64,000 nucleotides of DNA from Clostridium sp. UBA4108 (GTDB taxonomy: Bacteria > Bacillota > Clostridia > Clostridiales > Clostridiaceae). The stretch is taken from contig DFXM01000018.1 of NCBI GenBank assembly GCA_002381695.1, forward strand, positions 102,095 to 166,094. Direction: 5' to 3'. Position numbers and translations under genes: made by a program. Shown here in pieces: positions 27,011 to 35,930 of this stretch. Below the pieces are notes generated by a model that worked only from the letters and a program-made list of their open reading frames with translations, did no database searches and was not told the origin of the DNA. Within the stretch, counting starts at the first letter, position 1, and the number at the start of each line of letters is the position of its first letter.

Positions 27011-29008
27011 TTAAGATTTTAAAACCTCATTTATATCAGATAATTCTACTAATATTTTATCTGTGTTCTTTTGTAAATTGTGACTAGAGATATCCACTGA
27101 TGATTTTGAGTCATCAACAATTTTTATAGGTAGTTTAAAAGTAAATTTACATCCTTGATTTGTTTCACTTTCTAATGTAATAGTACCACCTAAAAGCTCT
27201 ACCAATGATTTAACTAGGGATAGCCCAATTCCACTGCCTTCATTATGGCGAGATAGAGAACTATTAACTTGAGTAAATCTATCAAAAATGCTTTCTTGCT
27301 TTTCTTTAGGAATACCTATACCGGAGTCTTTGATAGAGACTACTATATTTGAGCTATCGCAGTTAATATTTACAAAGATAGTACCGCCTGCAGGAGTAAA
27401 TTTTATAGCATTAGACAGTAGATTTAACATGATTCTATCCATTTTTTCGCTATCTACAGACATAAAGACATCTTCTTCATTGGTATCAAATATTAAATCG
27501 ATACCCCTAGACTTGCTAAATTCAACTACGGACATAGTTATATCTTCGATAACTTGAATTATGTTTCTTTTCTCGAAGTTAGTGTTGAAATATCCAGCAT
27601 CTAATTTCGTCAAGTCTATTAAGTTATTGATAAGTTTTAGGAGCTTTAATCCACTTTGACGAACATAGACTAGTTTTTGCTCTTGTTCATGATTTTTAAA
27701 AGTGACATCTCCAGATTTAACATATATATCTAAAAGCTGCAAGCCAGATAACATTACATTGAGAAGTGTTCTTAGTTCATGAGAAAAGTTGGCTATAAAT
27801 TCGGTTTTTAATTGATCAGAATAAACCGCTTGTTCATATTTCTTTTTTTCTAAGTTAATATTTTTTCTATTAATAATTTTTTGGACAGTTATAATAAATA
27901 TGAGTATAAGTAGTAATACAATTCCTATGATTACATATATAGAATTTATACTTAACCAAGGGCTATTCGAAACAATAGCATTTGGTGGTAAAGACCCTCT
28001 ATCAATATGAAAAACTTTTAGTTCATTATAATTAAACTTAAATACACTATTATTATCATAAACTGGTGGAATTTTTATAACATCTTTGGAAGCTAACTGT
28101 CTATCTACTAGTTCAGTTAAAATTTTACCATGGCTTTTAGTATCTATGAAGCATCCACCAATTACCTTCGAGTTAATAAAGTTACCATCTAAAGTATATA
28201 TAGGGCAGAAGCAAACACTTTTAATTTCATCTATTATTTCATCAGGTGATAAGACAGTACCATTTTTATCAGTATAGCTACCTAGGATTATGATAGGTTC
28301 ATTTAAATGGCTGGGTGAAAGTTCCTTAGAGATATCATCTATAGTGGAGGCATTAATAAAATTAAATTTTACATATTCTCCATAGTAAGGAATTGATGAT
28401 CTTAAGGAATTTTCTATATTTAGGGCAAATAAGGATTCATCTAAAATAATGTTAATAGTTGATATTGATGGATGAATATCAAGGATAAAATCTAATAATG
28501 AATTTATATTTGGATTTTTAATGATTCCAGTAAATCGATTAAAGGGGTATTGTGAGAGGTAATTGAAGTAGCTAATTCCCCCAAAAATCACAGGAGTATC
28601 CTTCACAATGAGGTTATGATATGTGCCTGTAAACTTTAAAGCTTCATCGTTTAAAGCAATAATTAAATCAAAATCTATATTAGAATATTTTTCACTTAGC
28701 AATTTTGCTTGAGTATCTAAATATGAGTTATTTCTTCCTAACAAAGAAAGATTTTCTATGGTAAAATTGGCATCATGAATATTATTGATTAGATAATTTG
28801 AAAGATTTGATTCAAAATTATCAATACTATTAAAAGAAGTCAATATTAGAACATTTTTATTGTGAGAGGATGGGTGCATTTTTGAATTCTCTGAACCCAA
28901 AGCAGTAATAGGCGCAATTAATAAGTCAATTGAGCATAGTAAAATTATTAAGATATAGAGTCGAATTAAGAATTTTTTACAGCTTCTTATACTTAATATA
29001 TTAATCAT
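27011..29008 (-). CDS. Orphan membrane histidine kinase with an extracytoplasmic substrate-binding-like domain
   Basis: 665 residues. An N-terminal hydrophobic segment (15-35), a ~300-residue outside domain resembling ABC-type substrate-binding proteins (VLILTSFNS, then VIFGGISYF), one membrane helix at about 356-376, HisKA, and HATPase with N-box LNLLSNAIKF, G1 DSGIGIP and G2 GSGIGLSL. The H-box is HELRTLLN: His410 is present but the usual proline is Leu415. No response regulator is adjacent. It lies convergent to the DUF3798 importer, so sensing of a related ligand is possible but unproven. Confidence 0.85.
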   Translation of the reverse strand: MINILSIRSCKKFLIRLYILIILLCSIDLLIAPITALGSENSKMHPSSHNKNVLILTSFNSIDNFESNLSNYLINNIHDANFTIENLSLLGRNNSYLDTQAKLLSEKYSNIDFDLIIALNDEALKFTGTYHNLIVKDTPVIFGGISYFNYLSQYPFNRFTGIIKNPNINSLLDFILDIHPSISTINIILDESLFALNIENSLRSSIPYYGEYVKFNFINASTIDDISKELSPSHLNEPIIILGSYTDKNGTVLSPDEIIDEIKSVCFCPIYTLDGNFINSKVIGGCFIDTKSHGKILTELVDRQLASKDVIKIPPVYDNNSVFKFNYNELKVFHIDRGSLPPNAIVSNSPWLSINSIYVIIGIVLLLILIFIITVQKIINRKNINLEKKKYEQAVYSDQLKTEFIANFSHELRTLLNVMLSGLQLLDIYVKSGDVTFKNHEQEQKLVYVRQSGLKLLKLINNLIDLTKLDAGYFNTNFEKRNIIQVIEDITMSVVEFSKSRGIDLIFDTNEEDVFMSVDSEKMDRIMLNLLSNAIKFTPAGGTIFVNINCDSSNIVVSIKDSGIGIPKEKQESIFDRFTQVNSSLSRHNEGSGIGLSLVKSLVELLGGTITLESETNQGCKFTFKLPIKIVDDSKSSVDISSHNLQKNTDKILVELSDINEVLKS

Positions 29009-29327
29009 GATAATCCCCCAAAGTAAAACTACATCAATTTATATTATAGCATATAAATCAATATAGTAAATTCTAAATATTAGAAATATATATAGAATTT
29101 AGCAAATAAAACGATTTGTAAGTAAATTTAGTTACATTATAAGACATATCAATTTTCTACAAAAGTCAAAGCAATATGTCAATAAGTTATCTTTTATTTT
29201 ATACATAAAGTAACTATGATATAATCTATATAAAGGAAAAATACATAGATAAATTAAATTATCTATAGTTATGTTATAAAAAACTACACATCATAAAAAT
29301 TATTTTATTGTCTAAAACTTTAGAATT

Positions 29328-29386
29328 TTGACTAGTAGAATTGTGGAAATTATTGTAATTACATTAACAATACAATAAATGTTAAT
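29328..29386 (+). promoter_or_regulatory. Promoter and inverted repeat before the ATPase-LexA gene
   Basis: TTGACT, 17 bases, TATTGT (29328-29356), followed at the expected start of transcription by ATTAACA-N10-TGTTAAT (29363-29369 and 29380-29386). The location suits a repressor site. It does not match GAAC-N4-GTTC. The remaining gap from 29009 shows nothing I can name. Confidence 0.5.
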
Positions 29387-29401
29387 AGGAGGTGAGGATA
29401 T

Positions 29402-30829
29402 ATGAGCCATGAGAATATACTAGAAAAATTAAATAAGAATAAAAATAATAAATTCTTTATATTACAGGGAGAGATAGGAAATGGTAAAACAGAAGGAATA
29501 TTAGCAAAGGCTGTTCATCTTCAAAATAATTTTTCAATGGACAAGGATGAAAATATATTAGTTATAACAAGTGATAATAAAAACTATAATAAAAGTTATA
29601 TGAATAAATTACAGGAACACATAAGTCCTATAACACTATTTTCATTTATTGGTGGAAATATTGAAATGTACAATATTGATGAATTATTGGATGAACTTTT
29701 TTATAAGAGTAATAAAAAACTTGAAACTATAGGTAATGATGAACTTCTAAAAGTAATTAGTAAAGGTGTAGAAGTTTTAAAAGAAAATAATTCATGTGTA
29801 GAAAAATACGATATAAAATTTCTATTAGAAGAAATTCAATACATTAAATATATTAATATAAAATCCTTAGAGGAGTATATGGAGCTTAAAAGAGTAGGTA
29901 GAGGAATTAGTATAAGAAAGAATTCTAAAAATAGACAGGAAATTTATGAACTGTTTAAGTGGTATAACAATTACTTGAAGAAAAATCATTTAGCTGATTA
30001 TATAGACAAAATGAATGTGGTAGATAAGTATGTACGAGGAAATAACATAAGCTATACTCATATAATTGTGGATAATGTAGAAGAACTAAGTATAAAGCAA
30101 CTAGGGATAGTAAGAGGATTATTAAATATTAAGCCTTACAGTAATTTTATATTAGTGAATAATAAAGGTGAGGGCAAAAATATTACCCCATGGATAAAAT
30201 GTTATAAGAATTCTAAGTCGGTAAAAGATTTTGATGAACATAAATATAAGATAATAAATTGTGGTAATAAATCTGTTGCTAAGAAAATTAGCCCACAGAT
30301 AAATAATAACAAATTTATTGATTACTTTACTTATGTAGATTTTAAATATGGATTGACTCATGACTTTGCAATCGATAATAGTTCAAGTAATGAGGTTATT
30401 TTGAATCCAAGACACAATGGACAGACTTTAAATGAGGTGGAGTTAAGAAATATACCAATCTATAGTAGTATTGCAGCTGGAGAACCTATTTCAATTAATG
30501 ATGAAATAGAAGATTATTTAAATATACCGAATTACTGGATAAAGGGAGTAAAGGACCCTTTTATATTAACAGTAAAAGGAGATAGTATGATTAATGCTGG
30601 CATAGATGATGGAGATTATGTGGTTATTAGAAAACAAACTGTAGCTAATCATAACGATATAGTAGCAGTAAACTTAAATGGTGAGGCAACTTTAAAAAGA
30701 CTTTGGTTAAAGAAGAATAAGGCTGTGCTCATTCCAGAAAACCCTAAATATGATCCTATAGAGATAAAAGAAGAAGGGGTATCTATATTGGGGTTAGCTG
30801 TGGGATTAGTAAAAAGATCTGAAAGCTGA
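29402..30829 (+). CDS. P-loop ATPase (UvrD-like N-terminal part) fused to a LexA-type S24 peptidase domain
   Basis: 475 residues. N-terminus: Walker A QGEIGNGKTE (Lys29) and, near 219-230, THIIVDNVEELS, which looks like a UvrD motif II in which the catalytic Glu is Asn225. Later helicase motifs are missing. C-terminus (about 345-475): LexA-like S24 domain with Ala359-Gly360 in a cleavage-site context (SIAAGEP), Ser395 in VKGDSM and Lys432 in EATLKR, so autocleavage residues are intact. No HTH is present. AGGAGGTGAGG precedes the ATG. It is probably a stress-linked regulator or sensor; function unknown. Confidence 0.85.
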   Translation: MSHENILEKLNKNKNNKFFILQGEIGNGKTEGILAKAVHLQNNFSMDKDENILVITSDNKNYNKSYMNKLQEHISPITLFSFIGGNIEMYNIDELLDELFYKSNKKLETIGNDELLKVISKGVEVLKENNSCVEKYDIKFLLEEIQYIKYINIKSLEEYMELKRVGRGISIRKNSKNRQEIYELFKWYNNYLKKNHLADYIDKMNVVDKYVRGNNISYTHIIVDNVEELSIKQLGIVRGLLNIKPYSNFILVNNKGEGKNITPWIKCYKNSKSVKDFDEHKYKIINCGNKSVAKKISPQINNNKFIDYFTYVDFKYGLTHDFAIDNSSSNEVILNPRHNGQTLNEVELRNIPIYSSIAAGEPISINDEIEDYLNIPNYWIKGVKDPFILTVKGDSMINAGIDDGDYVVIRKQTVANHNDIVAVNLNGEATLKRLWLKKNKAVLIPENPKYDPIEIKEEGVSILGLAVGLVKRSES

Positions 30830-30914
30830 AAAATCATCAAACATAGGTAATTATAATCGATATTGTATAATAAAAGCTAAGTTTAATATAGGGATATGTG
30901 AGGAGAGAAATTTT

Positions 30915-31451
30915 ATGTTAAATAGGGTAAAATTAAATTTAGATGCAGTAGAGGCTATGTTATATTATTGGCAGGCTGCTAGTGAAAAAGATAATATATC
31001 AGAAAAATTTTTCTATGATGTTGCTGAGATGCCAGCACTAAAAGTTGCTTACGATGAAGAATTTAATGATGAATCTGTGAGAAGATCATTAAGTGCTATA
31101 AAAAATAGAGAAAGATTTGATGGTAATAAAAAAGAAAAGAAATTTTGGAATAATAACATGTGGATGATGGAAGACTTAGAGTTCACTAAAGCAATGGCAG
31201 CACCATTAAAAAAACTTAATATTGACTTCTTAGCTAGTGAGTTAGCTAATAGAGATAATAAAAATAATTTTGAAGAAGTTGAAGTAATATATTCACCTTT
31301 GCACTCTGATGAATATATAATAAGTGATAATAAATTGGTAATAAACTTCTTCAAAATTAAATTGAGTGATATAGATGATACTGTATATATAGGAAGTGTT
31401 GAAATTTTACAGTATATCAAGGATAAGCTTATTGAGTTATTGGATAAATAA
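30915..31451 (+). CDS. Hypothetical cytoplasmic protein
   Basis: 178 residues, no signal or membrane segment, not recognised. Charged and mostly helical N-terminal half; the last 60 residues alternate short strands and end in a helix. It begins 85 bases after the ATPase-LexA gene with its own GAGGAGAG ribosome binding site, so co-transcription is possible. A terminator at 31476 closes the unit. Confidence 0.8.
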   Translation: MLNRVKLNLDAVEAMLYYWQAASEKDNISEKFFYDVAEMPALKVAYDEEFNDESVRRSLSAIKNRERFDGNKKEKKFWNNNMWMMEDLEFTKAMAAPLKKLNIDFLASELANRDNKNNFEEVEVIYSPLHSDEYIISDNKLVINFFKIKLSDIDDTVYIGSVEILQYIKDKLIELLDK

Positions 31452-31475
31452 AATTCTGATTTAAGAATTTAAAAG

Positions 31476-31530
31476 AATCTGTCATTTAATTGTTGTTAAT
31501 TAACATATATTACAATGGCAGATTTTTTTA
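31476..31530 (+). terminator. Rho-independent terminator
   Basis: An 11-bp stem with one G-U (31476-31486 with 31514-31524), then seven T. Confidence 0.75.
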
Positions 31531-31555
31531 TTTAAGTATTTAAATTTCTTTAAAT

Positions 31556-31585
31556 TTGACGATAATCTAAAATATATATTATAAC
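31556..31585 (+). promoter_or_regulatory. Sigma-A-type promoter for murI
   Basis: TTGACG, 18 bases, TATAAC, about 100 bases before murI. Confidence 0.5.
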
Positions 31586-31681
31586 TATATACTAATACTT
31601 TTCATAAAGAGTTAGGTATAGTATTATAAATATATAGAATTTGTAATGATAAATAATAGTACTTTAGAGTGGTGTAGTGAA

Positions 31682-32455
31682 ATGAAGAAAGCACATTTAA
31701 ATATAGGATTTTTTGATTCAGGAATAGGTGGAATAAGTGTACTAAGAGAAGCAATTAGAATATTACCAAATGAAAACTATATATATTTTGGAGATTCTAA
31801 AAATGCTCCTTATGGGGTTAAGAGCCCAAAACAAGTAGAGGAGCTTTCATGTAAAGTTGTGGATAGATTATTGGCTATGGATACTAAAGCCATAGTAGTA
31901 GCATGTAATACAGCTACTAGTGCAGCCATTGAAAGTTTAAGGAAGAATTACAAGCATATACCTATAATTGGTATAGAGCCAGCGTTAAAACCTGCCATTG
32001 AGTATTATGGAAATGGTACTGTTGTAATTATGGCAACGCCTATGACTTTAGCCGAAAAAAAATTTAATAGGCTGAGAGAAAAATTTAGCGAGAAATCTCA
32101 TATAGTTCCTATGCCTTGTGAAGGATTAGTAGAAATTATAGAGAGTGGTCATCTAGAAGGTGAAATAGTGGAAAACTATTTAGAAGAGAGATTTAAAAAC
32201 TTAGATAAGAAAAATATATCTTCAGTAGTATTAGGTTGTACTCATTATCCTTTTATTAAAGGAGCATTAAAAAATGTCCTAGGAAATAATGTAACTATAA
32301 TAGATGGAAGCTTAGGAACAGCTAAACAACTACAAAGAATTTTAAAAAATAATAATATGTTAAATAAAAGTGAAAATAAAGGAAATATTAAGATATATAA
32401 TTCAAAGGAAGATGATAGGATTATAGATCTTTGCTATAATTTACTAGAAAGATAA
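31682..32455 (+). CDS. murI: Glutamate racemase
   Basis: Makes D-glutamate for peptidoglycan. N-terminal FFDSGIGGISVLREA, first catalytic cysteine in VACNTATSAA and second in LGCTHYPF; 257 residues from the ATG at 31682. The in-frame ATG at 31646 would add 12 residues that do not fit the family; the site before 31682 (GTGGTG) is weak, so start confidence is moderate. Followed at 57 bases by the cyclophilin gene. Confidence 0.93.
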   Translation: MKKAHLNIGFFDSGIGGISVLREAIRILPNENYIYFGDSKNAPYGVKSPKQVEELSCKVVDRLLAMDTKAIVVACNTATSAAIESLRKNYKHIPIIGIEPALKPAIEYYGNGTVVIMATPMTLAEKKFNRLREKFSEKSHIVPMPCEGLVEIIESGHLEGEIVENYLEERFKNLDKKNISSVVLGCTHYPFIKGALKNVLGNNVTIIDGSLGTAKQLQRILKNNNMLNKSENKGNIKIYNSKEDDRIIDLCYNLLER

Positions 32456-32511
32456 TAACATTTGTGATTATAATATAATAAAATCGCAATGAAATATGAG
32501 GAGGATATCTT

Positions 32512-33027
32512 ATGAACCCAATAGTAACATTTGAAATGGAAAATGGAAAGATAATGAAAGCTGAACTATATCCAGAAATAGCACCGAACACAGTAAAAAA
32601 CTTTATTAATTTAGTAGAAAGTGGTTTTTATGATGGATTGATATTCCATAGAGTAATACCAGGGTTTATGATACAAGGAGGTTGTCCTGAAAAATCTGGT
32701 ATGGGTGGTCCAGGATATTCAATTAAGGGTGAGTTTGTTGTAAATGGATTTAACAATGAATTAAAACATTCAGCAGGAGTTTTATCCATGGCAAGATCTC
32801 AACATCCAGATTCAGCTGGAAGTCAGTTCTTTATTATGGTAGCAAATGCTCCACATCTAGATGGACAGTATGCTTCCTTTGGAAAATTAATAGAGGGTCA
32901 AGAAGTAGCTAATGAAATAGTAAGTACAAAAACTGATTATAGAGATAAACCATATGAGGATCAAGTTATGAAGTCAGTAACTGTAGATACTTTTGGAATA
33001 GAGTATTCAGCACCAGAAACTTTATAA
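32512..33027 (+). CDS. Cyclophilin-type peptidyl-prolyl cis-trans isomerase
   Basis: 171 residues, complete cyclophilin fold: FHRVIPGFMIQGG, SAGSQFFIM, and LDGQYASFGK. Cytoplasmic, no signal peptide. Helps protein folding by proline isomerisation. GAGGA precedes the ATG; the DUF3783 gene follows after 17 bases, so likely one operon. Confidence 0.95.
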   Translation: MNPIVTFEMENGKIMKAELYPEIAPNTVKNFINLVESGFYDGLIFHRVIPGFMIQGGCPEKSGMGGPGYSIKGEFVVNGFNNELKHSAGVLSMARSQHPDSAGSQFFIMVANAPHLDGQYASFGKLIEGQEVANEIVSTKTDYRDKPYEDQVMKSVTVDTFGIEYSAPETL

Positions 33028-33044
33028 TTTCAAAGAGGTGTAAC

Positions 33045-33431
33045 ATGGAGATATTGGAGAAAAAGAAGTTAGTGATATATGGAATTGATCAAGAGGAAAA
33101 AGAGGCTTTGGAGAATGGGTTTGAGGAATTGACCAAGGCAGATTTCATATTTATTAAAGAAAGTATGGGTAAATATACTCTTAAAGATATACTACTTAAG
33201 AATGAAAAACAAAATAGTGAGGAGTTATTACCAAATGAGAAAATTATAATCTTTAATGGATTTCAAGGTGTGGAGCTTCAAGAAGCAGTTTCAAGAGTAA
33301 GAACTGTACTTAAAAGTAAACCTATATTAGCCTCCACCACACCAATATCTATTGAAATGGAGCTACATGATTTGATTGAACATTTAATTCAAGAAAGAGA
33401 GTTTCAAAGGATGAATATGATGAAAAGATAA
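33045..33431 (+). CDS. DUF3783 family protein
   Basis: 128-residue cytoplasmic protein with the conserved central KIIIFNGF and the later KPILASTTP segment seen in DUF3783 proteins of clostridia. No known function. Tightly behind the cyclophilin gene with an AGAGGTG ribosome binding site. Confidence 0.75.
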   Translation: MEILEKKKLVIYGIDQEEKEALENGFEELTKADFIFIKESMGKYTLKDILLKNEKQNSEELLPNEKIIIFNGFQGVELQEAVSRVRTVLKSKPILASTTPISIEMELHDLIEHLIQEREFQRMNMMKR

Positions 33432-33447
33432 CTACATTTAATTGGTT

Positions 33448-33479
33448 ATTTTAGATGCATTATATTATGCATCTAAAAT
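33448..33479. terminator. 13-bp perfect hairpin
   Basis: Arms 33448-33460 and 33467-33479 with a 6-nt loop. The downstream run is weak here, but a second small hairpin (33486-33505) with a T6 run follows; together they can end the operon. Confidence 0.55.
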
Positions 33480-33538
33480 AAAATAAACTAGAATACTGAC
33501 TAGTTATTTTTTCAATATGCCTTGGGGGGAGAATGAAT

Positions 33539-34246
33539 ATGAATAGTGTAGGAGAGAAAATTAAGCAAGCTAGAAATTCTAAAGGAATGACTCAAAAGCA
33601 ATTAGCAAAAAAGTTAGGTGTTGCTGAAAGCTTTATAAATGAGATTGAAAATGGAAGAAAAGTTGTTAATGAAAGACTAATAGATAGATTAGGTAACATA
33701 TTAGGTGGAGATTTTACTAATATGACTACTCTTTTTGATAATATAATTCAAGAGGAGAATAAACAAGAGCGAGAGATTAGTAGAACAGCTAGTAAGACTG
33801 TATCAGTAAGAAATTCATCAGTTAAGATGGAAGAGGTAAATGACCTATGGAGTAATGCACTTAGCTCTGTAATTAAGGCAGTGGGTATATATAATTATGA
33901 CTTAAATAAACCAATAGGCAAAAGGGATTTACCTATAATATCTAATAAGATAGAAGGATATGCTCAAGATAAGGTACTTTATATAAAGATAGAAAATGAT
34001 GATCTATTAGGTTTCAGAATATGTGAAGGAGATATAGTTTTTGCGAATATGACTTCAGAGATGGAAAATAATAAATTATATCTTATAGAGCTTAATGGAG
34101 AGAGAGTCTTAAGGCAGATAAAAAAATTAGATAGTAATAAAGTACTGCTAATAAGTAATAAAAATACCTTGAGGACTCAAACCTCACATCCTAAGGAGAT
34201 TAAAGTAATAGCTAAACTAAATAGGGTAGAAATTGATTTAAAATAA
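33539..34246 (+). CDS. XRE-family regulator with degenerate S24 (LexA-like) C-terminal domain
   Basis: The N-terminal helix-turn-helix MTQKQLAKKLGVAESFINEI is well conserved. Residues about 145-235 align to the S24 fold, but the catalytic serine region reads ENDDLL (Asp for Ser), the lysine region ERVLRQ has Arg for Lys, and no Ala-Gly cleavage site is seen, so it should not self-cleave. It is probably a dimeric DNA-binding regulator. The ATG at 33539 is 8 bases from GGGGGGA; the ATG at 33533 is too near. It lies four genes after the ATPase-LexA fusion. Confidence 0.85.
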   Translation: MNSVGEKIKQARNSKGMTQKQLAKKLGVAESFINEIENGRKVVNERLIDRLGNILGGDFTNMTTLFDNIIQEENKQEREISRTASKTVSVRNSSVKMEEVNDLWSNALSSVIKAVGIYNYDLNKPIGKRDLPIISNKIEGYAQDKVLYIKIENDDLLGFRICEGDIVFANMTSEMENNKLYLIELNGERVLRQIKKLDSNKVLLISNKNTLRTQTSHPKEIKVIAKLNRVEIDLK

Positions 34247-34278
34247 TAAAGCTGTGCATTTGCACAGCTTTATTATTT
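34241..34278 (+). terminator. 18-bp perfect terminator stem
   Basis: Arms 34241-34258 and 34261-34278; the stop codon lies inside the left arm. T-rich tail. Confidence 0.88.
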
Positions 34279-34352
34279 TATAGATATATCTAAGAAGATA
34301 ATTTATAGCTTTGATAACATTAAAAATTAATTTTAGGTGCCCTTTATATGGA

Positions 34353-34379
34353 ACCTTTTTGAGGGAATTTCATAATATA
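34353..34379 (+). promoter_or_regulatory. Sigma-K-like promoter of sleC
   Basis: AC, 16 bases, CATAATATA, which fits the sigma-K consensus (AC-N16/17-CATANNNTA) and sits 32 bases before the sleC ATG. Expression in the late mother cell would suit a cortex-lytic enzyme. Confidence 0.6.
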
Positions 34380-34410
34380 TAAATGAATTACTATATAAAA
34401 GGAGATATTT

Positions 34411-35793
34411 ATGGCTGATGTAGGAGGACTAGAAGTTCAAGTCTTTAGAGCCAATTCATCAATACCATTAAGTGGGGCTAGGGTAACAGTAACTCCAACT
34501 ACACAGGAGGCTCTAAATGAGGAGCTAAATAGAGAAGTAATTTTATTAAATACAAATGAAGTAGGAAAAACAGAAACAATACAATTAGAAACCCCACCAC
34601 TAGAAAGATCCTTAAATGTGGAAAATAACTTAATACCTTATGGACTTTGTAATGTTACAGTAGATGTACCTGGATATGATCAGTTAATAGTTAGGGGATG
34701 TCAAATATTCCCGGGAATCACTGCACTACAAGAATGCAATTTATTTCCATTAGGTACTGCTAGAAAGAGACATGAGGGCAATAGAGAGAGCAATGTAACA
34801 GACATACAGATAATTGATATACCTAAAAACACATTATTTGGGATATTTCCACCTAAGATTCCAGAAGATGAAATTAAGCCGTTACCACCGCCAACTGGAG
34901 GAGTGGTACTCCCACAAGTAGTTGTACCAGAATTCATAACAGTACATGATGGAGTTCCTACAAATGCATCTGCACCTAATTATAGAGTTCCATATAATGA
35001 TTATATAAAGAATGTAGCTAGTTCTGAAATATATGCTACATGGAATGAAAGTGCTATAAGAGCCAACCTTCTTTGTATTATTTCATTTACGCTTAATAGG
35101 GTATTTACAGAGTGGTATAGAGGAAAAGGTTATAATTTTGATATAACCAGTTCAACAGCTTACGATCAAAAATTTAGTTATGGTAGAAACATATATGATA
35201 ACATAAGTACACTAGTAGATGAGTTATTCTCTACTTATATTAGGAGACCGTCACAAAAACAACCACTATTTGCTCAATATTGTGATGGAAATAGAGTTCA
35301 ATGTCCAGGTTGGCTTAGTCAATGGGGAAGTCAGAGTTTGGGAACTCAAGGATATGTTCCTTTTGAAATCTTAACTAATTACTATGGTTCAAACTTAGAA
35401 CTATCCCGAGCAGAAAGGGTGTCAGGATCACCTCAGTCCTATCCAGGATATACTTTAGATATAGGTAGTAGTGGAGAGCCAGTTAGGGTAGTTCAAACCT
35501 TTTTAAATAGAATTTCTCAAAATTATCCACTCATACCAAAGGTTGCTGTAGATGGTAGATATGGACCAGCCACTGCAGAGCAGGTTAGAGTATTTCAAGG
35601 AGTTTTTGGGCTCCCAGTTACAGGTAAAGTTGACTATGCTACTTGGTATAAGATTTCTAATATATATGTAGGTGTAACAAAAATAGCTGAGCTTAGAAGA
35701 ACTATACCTAAGCAGGAGTATGGATACTTTACACCTCCAGTAGCTTATGAGGAAGCAGTAGATGTACCTAAAATTAGATATCCTAAGGATTAG
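34411..35793 (+). CDS. sleC: Spore cortex-lytic enzyme SleC
   Basis: 460 residues, close to the 438 of the Clostridium perfringens enzyme. The N-terminal ~150 residues are the propeptide-type beta domain (MADVGGLEVQVF). Residues about 195-330 form a SpoIID-like lytic transglycosylase domain with candidate catalytic Glu206 in NVASSEIYATW. Residues about 348-415 are a PG_binding_1 domain (DIGSSGEPVRVVQTFLNR ... DGRYGPAT). In the known pathway Csp protease cuts off the propeptide so SleC can degrade cortex; a Csp protease is encoded at 9.9-13.4 kb. AAAGGAGAT precedes the ATG. Confidence 0.88.
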   Translation: MADVGGLEVQVFRANSSIPLSGARVTVTPTTQEALNEELNREVILLNTNEVGKTETIQLETPPLERSLNVENNLIPYGLCNVTVDVPGYDQLIVRGCQIFPGITALQECNLFPLGTARKRHEGNRESNVTDIQIIDIPKNTLFGIFPPKIPEDEIKPLPPPTGGVVLPQVVVPEFITVHDGVPTNASAPNYRVPYNDYIKNVASSEIYATWNESAIRANLLCIISFTLNRVFTEWYRGKGYNFDITSSTAYDQKFSYGRNIYDNISTLVDELFSTYIRRPSQKQPLFAQYCDGNRVQCPGWLSQWGSQSLGTQGYVPFEILTNYYGSNLELSRAERVSGSPQSYPGYTLDIGSSGEPVRVVQTFLNRISQNYPLIPKVAVDGRYGPATAEQVRVFQGVFGLPVTGKVDYATWYKISNIYVGVTKIAELRRTIPKQEYGYFTPPVAYEEAVDVPKIRYPKD

Positions 35794-35802
35794 ATAAGGA
35801 GT

Positions 35803-35836
35803 AAAAAATTACTTGGTGAATTCCAAGTAATTTTTT
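35803..35836 (+). terminator. Rho-independent terminator after sleC
   Basis: A 14-bp perfect stem, 6-nt loop and T6 run. Confidence 0.9.
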
Positions 35837-35930
35837 AATTTGTGCAATTAGTTGAGAGGAAAAATCGGGTATAATGAAAATAAGAAAATAATAAGTTAGG
35901 TCAGGAATTTAATAAGGAGAAGTTGGATAT

